Shown: positions 1 through 6,831 of the stretch, in pieces
How positions within the stretch are numbered: the first letter of the stretch is position 1
How the letters are laid out: the number at the start of each line of letters is the position of its first letter
NCBI GenBank assembly: GCA_009692555.1
Contig: SHYY01000042.1
Span: 1 to 36,135, forward strand
Reading direction: 5' to 3'
DNA length: 36,135 bases
DNA from: Myxococcales bacterium
GTDB lineage: Bacteria; Myxococcota_A; Polyangia; Palsa-1104; SHYY01
The notes under the pieces: generated by a model
Databases searched by the model: none
What the model was told of the DNA's origin: nothing
What the model saw: the letters and a program-made list of their open reading frames with translations, nothing else
Position numbers and translations under genes: made by a program

Positions 1-32
1 GGGTGCTTAACGGAGAAGGGGGCCCCCTCCGC

Positions 33-234
33 TCACGTAGTCGTAGTCGTAGTCGTAGTCGATTCAGGGGCACTCTCGCGCGGGGGATCACCTCTCCGGC
101 ACATGCGCGTGAGCATCTCCACGATGCGGGTCAGCAACTCCATGGCCTGTCGCCGAGTGTCTTCCAAGGCGAGTTGCAGGACCGCAAAGGCATCCACGAT
201 AGACGTCGAGCTTCTGGTAGGCCAGCAGGGGCAT
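33..234 (-). pseudogene. Four-helix-bundle (23S rRNA IVP family) protein, internally deleted and frameshifted
   Basis: An ATG at 234 follows AGGAGG immediately and opens a product beginning MPLLAYQKLDVYR, the typical N-terminus of four-helix-bundle proteins of the 23S rRNA intervening-sequence family. Directly after this, in the next reading frame, comes DAFAVLQLALEDTRRQ and then ELLTRIVEMLTRMCR, which resembles the family's last helix. The helices between them, roughly 75 residues of a normal 120-130, are missing, and the junction shifts the frame. The C-terminal frame continues into PES plus a Thr tract encoded by the GTAGTC array and stops at 33-35. What is seen is the two conserved ends and the frame change; that it is a deletion relic is inferred. 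Family members have no settled function outside rRNA IVSs. Confidence 0.72.
37..60 (+). repeat. Hexanucleotide array (GTAGTC)4
   Basis: Four perfect GTAGTC units. Read on the minus strand they form alternating ACT/ACG codons, a threonine tract at the C-terminal end of the four-helix-bundle remnant, closed by a TGA at 33-35. Confidence 0.9.
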
Positions 235-327
235 CCTCCTGTGAGGCCAGGGTGGTCGGTTGGCAGTCGGTTGGCAGGAGGAATTTGTTGCGAAAGGAAG
301 TTCGATTGCCGTCGCTGCGGACGGGAC

Positions 328-381
328 GACTACGACTACGACTACGACTACGACTACGACTACGACTACGACTACGACTAC
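328..381 (+). repeat. Hexanucleotide array (GACTAC)9
   Basis: Nine perfect GACTAC units, the reverse complement of the GTAGTC array at 37-60. The two arrays could pair as a long hairpin across the four-helix-bundle remnant. It ends about 100 bp before the first gene of the radical SAM operon. Confidence 0.92.
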
Positions 382-481
382 GTGACGAGCAAGAGCCAGC
401 AAGAGGGCCCCCTCCGCTGTTAAGCACCCGCGCCGGCCCCGCATCTTGCGTCCCGGAGCCCACTTGCGCTACCACTCCCCC

Positions 482-1522
482 ATGACGCTGGCCGAGCCCC
501 TGCTCTCGCTCTCGCACACCCCGCCACCCGTGAAAGGGCACAAGCTCCTCTCGGCCTACGACATCGCCAAGCTCGGCTTCTTCCTGTTCGGCTTCCCGCG
601 CAACGGCTTCGGCTCGATCGACGTCTCCAAGGAGTGCAACCTCCGCTGCAAGCACTGTTATTTCTTCGAGCAGGACTACGAGAGCGAGTTCTCCGTCGAG
701 CAGTGGGTCGCCAAGCTCGAAGATCTCAAGCGCACCAGGTCGCGCCTCGAGTTCCCGTTCTTCCAGTGCACCTGGGTCGGCGGCGAGCCGCTGATCCGCA
801 AGGACCTGATCGAGCGCGGCCGCAAGTACTTCCGCTACAACACCGTCGTCACCAACGGCACCATCCCGCTCCCCGAGTGGCCCGACGTCAACTGGTACAT
901 CTCCATCGACGGCGACGAGGAGACCCACGAGCGGATCCGCAACAAGAAGGGCATCTACAAGCGCGCGATGCGCAACATCGCCGAGCACCCCGATCTCAAC
1001 GTCACCATCGCCTACTGCATCACCCGCGGCAACGTCCACTGCCTGGAGCAGGCGATCATCGACTGGGCGGCGGCCGGCGCCACAAGGATGACCTTCGACT
1101 TCTACACCCCGATCGAGACGATCGAGGAGCGCGAGCAGTCGTGCGGCGACAGCGAGGGCCTCTTCCTCCCCCTCCACGAGCGCGACCGGGTGCTCGATCA
1201 GCTGATCGCGCTGAAGAAGATCTACGGCGACTTCTTCGTCCTCCCCGAGCGCGTCTTCCGCATGATGAAGTCCGACGTGGCGAAGCAGGTCACCGACAAC
1301 TGCCTGTTCGCCACCAAATCCTTCGCCTTCGGCCCGACCGGCGTCCAGAAGGAGAAGTGCATGATGGGCCCCAAGGCGGACTGCGATCGCTGCGGCTGCG
1401 TGGTGCCCTTCTACATGGCCTCGCTGACCGATCGGCGCCGGATCGTCGAGGACGTCAGCAGCGAGCTCCGCCACGCCGCCCGCCGCGCCGCCCGCGGCGC
1501 CGTCACCGCGATCCTCGGCTAA
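482..1522 (+). CDS. Radical SAM protein with C-terminal cysteine cluster
   Basis: A 346-residue radical SAM enzyme of unknown substrate. The SAM-binding [4Fe-4S] motif CNLRCKHC has its cysteines at residues 52, 56 and 59. A GGEP motif at 100-103 contacts the SAM amino group in this family. YISIDGDEETHERIR is a typical mid-barrel segment. Cysteines 274, 293, 301, 304 and 306 form a C-terminal cluster that could bind an auxiliary Fe-S centre in SPASM/twitch style. The start is the first ATG in frame; an in-frame TTG at 446 would add 12 unconvincing residues. No clear Shine-Dalgarno is seen. It heads a tight operon, with the TolC-like gene starting 2 nt after its stop. Overall layout recalls HpnH-type enzymes but the identity is not established. 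Confidence 0.88.
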   Translation: MTLAEPLLSLSHTPPPVKGHKLLSAYDIAKLGFFLFGFPRNGFGSIDVSKECNLRCKHCYFFEQDYESEFSVEQWVAKLEDLKRTRSRLEFPFFQCTWVGGEPLIRKDLIERGRKYFRYNTVVTNGTIPLPEWPDVNWYISIDGDEETHERIRNKKGIYKRAMRNIAEHPDLNVTIAYCITRGNVHCLEQAIIDWAAAGATRMTFDFYTPIETIEEREQSCGDSEGLFLPLHERDRVLDQLIALKKIYGDFFVLPERVFRMMKSDVAKQVTDNCLFATKSFAFGPTGVQKEKCMMGPKADCDRCGCVVPFYMASLTDRRRIVEDVSSELRHAARRAARGAVTAILG

Positions 1523-1524
1523 CT

Positions 1525-2904
1525 ATGGTCCTGGCGCGGCTGGTGGGCGTCTCCGCGCTCCTGCTGATCGCGGGCCGTGCCGTCGCTGAGCCGGCGAAGC
1601 GGACGCTCCCCGAGCTGCTCAAGATGGCGCGCGAGCGGGCGCCCCAGGTGGCGATCGCCGAGGCGAGCGTCGCGGTGCGGCGGGCGCAGAAGATCGAGGC
1701 GCTCGGCTACTTTTTTCCGAGCGGGGAGCTGACCTACGGCATGTACCCGGCACCGGAGCTGCGCTGCTTCGACGGAGCGGGCGCGCGGTCGACCGCCGAC
1801 TGCCAGACCACCAACGTCACGCTCCCCAACTCCTTCAACAACATCAGCAGCGTCGGGATGCAGCTCGAGGCGCGGCTCACCCAGCCGCTGTTCACCTTCG
1901 GCAAGATCCGCAACGCCTCGCGGGCCGCCGAGCACGGCGTCTCGTCGGCCCGGGCGCAGCTGGAGATGGCGAAGCTGGACGTGGAGCTGCTGGTGGCGCG
2001 CGCCTACTGGGGCTGGAAGGCGGCGCGCACGTCGCTCGCGACGCTCCGCGCAGGAAGGGACGAGCTGCTCCCGTGGGTCGAGAAGATCGAGCGCGATCTC
2101 GACGAGGCGAAGCCGCAGTTCACGGTCAACGACCTGCAGCGGATCAAGGTCGCGCTGGCTCAAGTGGACATCTTCGTCGCCGATCTGGAGCGCAATGAGC
2201 TCATCGCGCGCGCCGGGATGCGCGCGCTTTTGCACGAGGAGGTGGAGATCGACGACGCGGAGCTCGATCCGGTGGCGATCGTCGACCAGCCGATCGACTA
2301 CTACCGCGCGGCGCTGCGCGATCGCCGCCCCGAGGTGCGCGCCCTCGACGAGGGAGTGAAGGCGCTCCAGGCCCTGGCGCGGGTGCGGCGCGCGGAGATG
2401 CTGCCCGACGTCGGCCTGGTGTCGAGCATCACCTGGCGCTACGCCCCCTCGATCGACAGCCCGCAGAACGCCTTCCTCTCCCAGGCCAACGGGCTCGGCT
2501 TCGGGCTCTCGCTCGGGATCCGCCAGCCGCTCGATCTGGTGCTGCGCTATGGCGTCTTCAGCCACGCCGGCGCCGACGTGGCCCTCCTCGAGGCCCAGCG
2601 CAGCGGGGCGCTCCTGCAGTTCGAGTTCGAGGTCGCGCAGGGCCACGCCAACCTGGTCGAGGCCCGCCGCCGCCTTGACGCCGCCGAGCGCGGCCAGAAG
2701 TACGCGCGCGGCTGGCTCACCGCGATCCAGCAGAACCTCGACCTCGGCACCGGCGAGTCGCGCGATCTGATCGACGCCGCCCGCGGCTACTTCGAGCTGC
2801 GCCTGCGCTACTATCAGGCCATCCATGATGTCAACGTCGCGACCGCGCAGCTCCGCCGCTCCTCGGGAATCGAGGTCGCCAGCCCCCAAGCCACCACGCC
2901 GTGA
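1525..2904 (+). CDS. TolC-family outer-membrane efflux/secretion protein
   Basis: A 459-residue protein with an N-terminal signal peptide (MVLARLVGVSALLLIAGRAVAE). It has the repeated helical pattern of outer membrane efflux proteins: an ELLKMARERAPQVAIAEASV helix, a QPLFTFGKIRNASRAAEHGV segment (the usual 'l.qpLftfGk' signature), and a second half with QPLDLVLRYGV followed by long coiled helices. It would trimerise into an outer-membrane channel with a periplasmic tunnel. No inner-membrane pump or membrane-fusion protein lies beside it, so its partner must be encoded elsewhere. The start is an ATG 2 nt after the radical SAM stop. Substrate is unknown. Confidence 0.88.
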   Translation: MVLARLVGVSALLLIAGRAVAEPAKRTLPELLKMARERAPQVAIAEASVAVRRAQKIEALGYFFPSGELTYGMYPAPELRCFDGAGARSTADCQTTNVTLPNSFNNISSVGMQLEARLTQPLFTFGKIRNASRAAEHGVSSARAQLEMAKLDVELLVARAYWGWKAARTSLATLRAGRDELLPWVEKIERDLDEAKPQFTVNDLQRIKVALAQVDIFVADLERNELIARAGMRALLHEEVEIDDAELDPVAIVDQPIDYYRAALRDRRPEVRALDEGVKALQALARVRRAEMLPDVGLVSSITWRYAPSIDSPQNAFLSQANGLGFGLSLGIRQPLDLVLRYGVFSHAGADVALLEAQRSGALLQFEFEVAQGHANLVEARRRLDAAERGQKYARGWLTAIQQNLDLGTGESRDLIDAARGYFELRLRYYQAIHDVNVATAQLRRSSGIEVASPQATTP

Positions 2905-2935
2905 AGGGAACCCCCAGAAGGGACGTCCAAGCCGC

Positions 2936-3586
2936 ATGAGAACCGCCGCCACCCTCCTCCTGAGCCTCGTCGTCGTGATCGCGCCGCTGTCCGCCCGCGC
3001 CCTCCCGACCCCCGTGGGACCGGTCGCGCAGCTGAAGGAGCAGAACGGCCGGATCGACAAGATCCTCAAGCGCAAACCGGCGGCCGGCTCCCCCGACGAG
3101 AAGGCGGCCAAGGAGGAGCTGAAGACCGTCGTCAACAACCTCCTCGACTACAACGAGCTGGCGAAGCGCGCCCTCGGCCCGCACTGGGACAAGGTCACCC
3201 CGGTCCAGCAGGGCGAGTTCGTGTCGACGCTGCGCGAGCTGATCGAGAAGAACTACGTCAAGCACCTCCGCACCAGCGTCGACTACCAGGTGACCTACAA
3301 CGCCGAGAAGGTCACCGACGGGGAGGCCACGGTCGCCACGGTGCTGAAGGTGCGCACCAGCGGCAAGTCGACCGACTCGAGCATCGACTACAAGCTGCAC
3401 AAGGTCGCGGCCCGGTGGCTGGTCTACGACGTCATCACCGACGAGGTGAGCATGGTCCGCAACTACCGCACGACCTTCAACAAGATCATCACCACCGACG
3501 GCTACGACGCGCTCCTGAAAAAAATGAGGAAGAAGATCGAAGCGCTCGACGAGGTGAACCCTAAAGCCACCGCCGCGGCGAAGTGA
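2936..3586 (+). CDS. MlaC/Ttg2D-family periplasmic phospholipid-binding protein
   Basis: A 216-residue exported protein with a signal peptide ending near SARA. The body matches the MlaC/Ttg2D family: VVNNLLDYNELAKRALGPHW, then EFVSTLRELIEKNYVKHLR, a VDYQVTYNAEKV strand region and WLVYDVITDEVSMVRNYRTTF, which is the hallmark 'w.vyDv..dgvSlv.nYr..f' signature. MlaC proteins shuttle phospholipid between inner- and outer-membrane complexes; the same fold is used by HpnM in hopanoid systems. No mlaD/E/F genes are nearby, so the true partner is open. Its stop overlaps the GTG of the next gene (GTGA), which implies translational coupling. Confidence 0.85.
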   Translation: MRTAATLLLSLVVVIAPLSARALPTPVGPVAQLKEQNGRIDKILKRKPAAGSPDEKAAKEELKTVVNNLLDYNELAKRALGPHWDKVTPVQQGEFVSTLRELIEKNYVKHLRTSVDYQVTYNAEKVTDGEATVATVLKVRTSGKSTDSSIDYKLHKVAARWLVYDVITDEVSMVRNYRTTFNKIITTDGYDALLKKMRKKIEALDEVNPKATAAAK

Positions 3587-5070
3587 CCCGGCCGGCGGCG
3601 CTCCTGCTGCTGGTCGTGGCGGGCTGCAACAGCCCCCTCACGGCCGTCTCGGAGGCGCCGATCCCGGTCTCGCTGGCCCCTGGCAACGGCCTGTGGGCGC
3701 AGGGTGCGTTCGAGGGTGGCGCGCCCTTCCCGCTGCTGCTCGACACCGGCACGGTGCTCACCGCGCGCTCCGCCACAGGCCAGTCCAAGGTGGTGCGGGG
3801 GCGCCTCCGCCTCTCCGACCGCGACGGCGTGCCGCGCGCCGACTTCCGCGATGTGCCGGTGCTCGCCAGCGCGCTCGCGGCGAGCGGCCTCGACGACGCG
3901 ATCCTCGACCTCTCGGCCGGCGGCATCCTGGGCGGGGATCTCCTCCAGCGCTTCTCCGTGCGCCTCGACTACGGCGCGAACGGCCCGTCGGTGGCGCTGC
4001 TCCCGGGCGAGCTCGCCTGCTCGTGCGCCCTGGCCGACGGCTGCCGCGCGGTGCTTCCGTTCACCCTCGCCGGCGGCGGCACCTACAAGCTCGGCGACGA
4101 CGTCCTCACCTACCCGCCCACCCGCGTCACCCTCGACGCCTGCCTCCAGCCGGTGAGCGATCCGATGACCCGCGGCAAGCCCTGCGTCGAGACCGCCTCC
4201 GGAAAGCCGGTGTTCAATCAGGCCGACTACGACGTCACCGGCCAGCCGGGCGTCGATGTGCGGCTGCTCGTCGCCACCGGCTTCCCCGGCATCCTCCTCG
4301 GCGCGGGCGCCTGGGACCGCCTCGACGTGCGCGACGCGGCCGGCCAGCCGGTGCCGGCCAGGGACCTGCCGCGCGATCACCGCCTCTACTTTCCCGGGCG
4401 CGCCGCTCCCGTGATGGCCGCCCGCGCCACCCTCGGGAGCCCCGCCGGAGCGCGCGCGGCGCTGGCCCTGGTCGACCGCCTCGGCCTCCTCGGTGCGTGC
4501 GCCGAGCTGTCGCGCAGCCGCCGGATCCGCGCCTACCACGCGACACCGAAGGAGGAGCGCATCGGCTCCGACCACTCCTGCGACTACGGCGCCTCCGACT
4601 GTCCGGCACCTGGCCAGGTGTCGTGCCTCCAGTGCCTCCAGGGCCAGTGCAACGACGCGCGCGGCCGCGAGCGCTGCAACGACCGCAACCAGCCGGCCGC
4701 CGCCTACATCGAGCTGGCCGGCCCGATCCCGATCTTCGTCGCCGACGACGCTGCCCCGATCCTCCAGGAGGCCAACTTCGACGTGCGCCCCGGCCTCTCC
4801 GACATCGAAGGCGTGGTGGGGACCGAGCTGCTCGCCCGCCTCTCCGCGCGCATCGACTACCCGAATTCCCGGATCGTCGCCAGCTGCGCCGGAGCCGGTG
4901 ACGGGTGCACCACCTGGCCGCGCTATGCCTGCCCGGGCACCCTCGAGGTCGAGGACTGCGGCCGCGGCGGGCAGAGCGCCGACCAGTTCTGCAACCCCCC
5001 GTCGGCGCTCGGGATCGCAGCCGGCAAGACGGGCCCGGTCTGTCTCGGCGCACCGATCGACCGAAGGTAG
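3583..5070 (+). CDS. Lipoprotein with two-lobed retropepsin/pepsin-like fold
   Basis: A 495-residue predicted lipoprotein: hydrophobic leader LLLLVVAGC gives a lipobox with Cys15. PFPLLLDTGTVLT carries a classic aspartic-protease DTG at residues 54-56, and ILGGDLLQRFSVRLDY completes the first lobe. The second lobe repeats the design (VRLLVATGFPGILLG, then EGVVGTELLARLSARIDYPN), but the expected Asp is replaced by Ala231. The insert between lobes and the C-terminus contain many Cys, likely disulfides. Start is a GTG overlapping the previous stop (GTGA). The fold is inferred from motifs; with one catalytic Asp it might work only as a dimer or be a non-catalytic binder. No characterised relative is recognised. 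Confidence 0.72.
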   Translation: MTRPAALLLLVVAGCNSPLTAVSEAPIPVSLAPGNGLWAQGAFEGGAPFPLLLDTGTVLTARSATGQSKVVRGRLRLSDRDGVPRADFRDVPVLASALAASGLDDAILDLSAGGILGGDLLQRFSVRLDYGANGPSVALLPGELACSCALADGCRAVLPFTLAGGGTYKLGDDVLTYPPTRVTLDACLQPVSDPMTRGKPCVETASGKPVFNQADYDVTGQPGVDVRLLVATGFPGILLGAGAWDRLDVRDAAGQPVPARDLPRDHRLYFPGRAAPVMAARATLGSPAGARAALALVDRLGLLGACAELSRSRRIRAYHATPKEERIGSDHSCDYGASDCPAPGQVSCLQCLQGQCNDARGRERCNDRNQPAAAYIELAGPIPIFVADDAAPILQEANFDVRPGLSDIEGVVGTELLARLSARIDYPNSRIVASCAGAGDGCTTWPRYACPGTLEVEDCGRGGQSADQFCNPPSALGIAAGKTGPVCLGAPIDRR

Positions 5071-5102
5071 CGACGACCACCGCCCGAGAGTACGCTCGCT
5101 GC

Positions 5103-6068
5103 GTGCAGTGGCTCGCCATCCTGATCCCGATCCTCCCCGGGATCTTCTGGCTGTGGGTGTTCTACCAGGCCGATCGCTTCGAGCCCGAGCCGCCGCACCT
5201 GATCCTCGCCACGTTCGGCCTGGGCGCGCTCGCGATCTTCCCGGCGTGGCTGCTCGAGCGCCTCGCCGGTTGGGTCTACCCGCCGTTCCTCGGCGATGTG
5301 GACGCAGCCGCCGCGGGCGGCCCGGCCCAGGTGCTCCCGATCTTTCTCGGCTGCTTCCTGATCGTTGGCCCGGCCGAGGAGCTCTGCAAGTTCCTCGCGG
5401 TCCGCCTCTACATCTACCGCCACAAGGAGTTCGACGAGCCCCTCGACGGGATCATCTACGCCGCCTCGGCCGCCCTCGGCTTCGCCAGCTTCGAGAACGT
5501 GCTTTACGTGATCGATTTCAACAACGGGGGAACCGTGCAATGGGAGACCCTCCTCGCGCGCTCCCTGATGGCGCTGCCGGGCCATGTCATCTTCTCCGCC
5601 ACCTGGGGCTACGGTCTCGGGCGGCAGAAGTTCCGGCCCGGATACCCGGCGTGGGCGCCGCTGTTCATCGCCGCGGCGCTCCACGGAACCTATGACTTCC
5701 TGCTGATGGTTCCCGAGCCGAAGGTGCGCGTGCTGTGCCTCGTCTTCATGGCGGTGATGGTGCCGGTGCTGGTGAAGCAGATCCGCACGCTGCGGGCCGA
5801 GTCGCCGTTCCGCCCCGGTGGACCGCGCAGCGCGGAGGTGGCGCCCTTCCCCCCGCGTGCCGCCGAGCGCCCCCCCGGGGTGGCCGCCGGGCTCCTCACG
5901 CTGTGCGGAGGCTGCGGCGTGCTCTCCCGCTGGGAGGACCCGGTGTGCGCGGCGTGCGGCCTCCCGCTCGACAAGGCGATCATTCACTGCGGTCGCTGCC
6001 GGCAGGACATCCCGCACGCCGACGATCCCTTCTGCCCCTGCTGCGGCACCCCGATCTGGCCGGTCTAG
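5103..6068 (+). CDS. PrsW-family intramembrane metalloprotease with C-terminal zinc ribbon
   Basis: A 321-residue multi-pass membrane protein. The PrsW signatures are present: GPAEELCK with the tandem glutamates E92-E93, GIIYAASAALGFASFENVLYV, PGHVIFSATWGYGLG and ALHGTYDFLL. The family is known from B. subtilis PrsW, which cleaves the anti-sigma factor RsiW inside or near the membrane. The last 55 or so residues, after a Pro-rich linker, hold four CxxC pairs (CGGC, CAAC, CGRC, CPCC), a double zinc ribbon rarely noted on PrsW. Start is GTG, 32 nt after the upstream stop. It converges on an ECF sigma factor gene only 6 nt away, which makes a sigma-factor link plausible but unproven. Confidence 0.86.
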   Translation: MQWLAILIPILPGIFWLWVFYQADRFEPEPPHLILATFGLGALAIFPAWLLERLAGWVYPPFLGDVDAAAAGGPAQVLPIFLGCFLIVGPAEELCKFLAVRLYIYRHKEFDEPLDGIIYAASAALGFASFENVLYVIDFNNGGTVQWETLLARSLMALPGHVIFSATWGYGLGRQKFRPGYPAWAPLFIAAALHGTYDFLLMVPEPKVRVLCLVFMAVMVPVLVKQIRTLRAESPFRPGGPRSAEVAPFPPRAAERPPGVAAGLLTLCGGCGVLSRWEDPVCAACGLPLDKAIIHCGRCRQDIPHADDPFCPCCGTPIWPV

Positions 6069-6091
6069 GTGCCTCTACCGGCCGGGCACCT
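6067..6091. terminator. Hairpin at convergent gene ends
   Basis: AGGTGCC (6067-6073) and GGCACCT (6085-6091) form a perfect 7-bp stem with an 11-nt loop exactly where prsW-like (+) and the sigma gene (-) meet. There is no U-tract, so termination is inferred from position only. Confidence 0.35.
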
Positions 6092-6578
6092 CCAGCGTCC
6101 GCCGCAGCCGGCGACGGGCGCGGTGGAGCCGGGACATCACCGTGCCGATCGGGACCGCCAGGCGCGAGGCCACCTCGCGGTAGCTCAGGTCGTCGAGGTC
6201 GGCCAGCTCGACCACCAGGCGGAAGGCCTCGGGCAGCGCGTCGAGCGCGGCGGCGATGCGCTCGCGATCGGCCCGCTCGAGCGGCGCCGACGGGATCGGT
6301 CCGCCGGCGCTCTTCTCGACGGAGAAGCGCTCGCGGAGGCGGAGATCGCGTCCGGCCTTCCTGCGTGCGGTGTGGGCGGTGTTGGTGAGAATGCGGTACA
6401 GCCACGCGCGCGCGTTCGATCCCGGTCGATAGCGCTCCCGGGCGGCGAAGGCGCGTAGAAAGGTCTCCTGGACCAGATCCTCGCCGTCGCTCCAGGCGAG
6501 GCGCCGCGCCGCGCGCCGCAGCTCGGGAAAGTGGACCAGGGTCTCGCGGGCGAAGGAATCAAGGAGCACAGCAGCCAT
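6075..6578 (-). CDS. ECF-type RNA polymerase sigma factor
   Basis: A 167-residue sigma-70 family protein of ECF size. Region 2 covers ARRLAWSDGEDLVQETFLRA and RPGSNARAWLYRILTNTAHT; region 4 is the helix-turn-helix in ALDALPEAFRLVVELADLDD followed by LSYREVASRLAVPIGTVMSR. Start taken as the ATG at 6578 because the family N-terminus begins about there; the frame runs further upstream only through low-complexity repeat. No anti-sigma gene is adjacent. The neighbour at its 3' end is a PrsW-like protease, a family that processes anti-sigma factors. Its upstream region holds a hexanucleotide array. Confidence 0.9.
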   Translation of the reverse strand: MAAVLLDSFARETLVHFPELRRAARRLAWSDGEDLVQETFLRAFAARERYRPGSNARAWLYRILTNTAHTARRKAGRDLRLRERFSVEKSAGGPIPSAPLERADRERIAAALDALPEAFRLVVELADLDDLSYREVASRLAVPIGTVMSRLHRARRRLRRTLEVPGR

Positions 6579-6719
6579 CCCCACCGCTTGAGCAACCGCC
6601 GTGCCCGCGGCGAACCGCGCGTCGTCCCATCGCCAAGCGGCCGTCGGTGAACACGACGGGACAATCTGGCAGTGGGCGAAGGGGCGAACCGCCCGCCCCC
6701 GCGACGATCTGGCAGCCGC

Positions 6720-6826
6720 GAAACGGAAACGGAAACGGGAACGGGAACGGGAACGGGAACGGGAACGGGAACGGGAATGAACGGGAACGGGAATGAACGG
6801 ATACGGAAACGGAAACGGAAACGGAG
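6720..6826 (+). repeat. Hexanucleotide array, GGGAAC/GGAAAC units
   Basis: About 107 nt of near-perfect hexamers: GAAACG-type units at both ends and GGGAAC units in the middle, interrupted by two GGGAATGAAC variants. It fills the space between the 3' end of nnr (6832) and the 5' region of the sigma gene (6578). The remaining 6579-6719 has no gene and no clear promoter. Confidence 0.93.
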
Positions 6827-6831
6827 GAGAC

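Larger units (their letters stand above)
1..430. repeat. Inverted-arm repeat module around a gutted four-helix-bundle gene
   Basis: The left arm (1-60) and the reverse complement of the right arm (about 328-430) share the blocks GGGTGCTTAAC, GGAG, GGGGGCCC and CACGTAGTCGTAGTC in the same order, so the module is bounded by imperfect inverted arms. Between them lies the broken four-helix-bundle gene. The left arm starts at the window edge, so the true boundary may lie outside. An 11-bp tandem duplication (GTCGGTTGGCA twice, about 258-279) sits upstream of the gene remnant. No transposase is present, and mobility is only inferred from the arm structure. Confidence 0.6.

Noticed and set aside
88..444. 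Minus-strand frame of 118 codons with a long valine run
   Set aside because: The valine run is just the translated GACTAC array. The real coding signal in this stretch is the short four-helix-bundle remnant starting at 234.
131..1474. Long open frame antisense to the radical SAM gene
   Set aside because: High GC makes antisense frames open. Its residues are Leu/Val/Asp/Glu-rich shadow composition with no domain, while the plus strand has clear motifs.
482..3586. Radical SAM plus MlaC-like gene as hopanoid genes HpnH and HpnM
   Set aside because: Only general family resemblance; no squalene-hopene cyclase or other hpn genes nearby, and the radical SAM C-terminal cysteine cluster differs from what I recall of HpnH.
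6720..6826. Hexamer arrays as a CRISPR array
   Set aside because: Continuous 6-nt units with no spacers and no cas genes.
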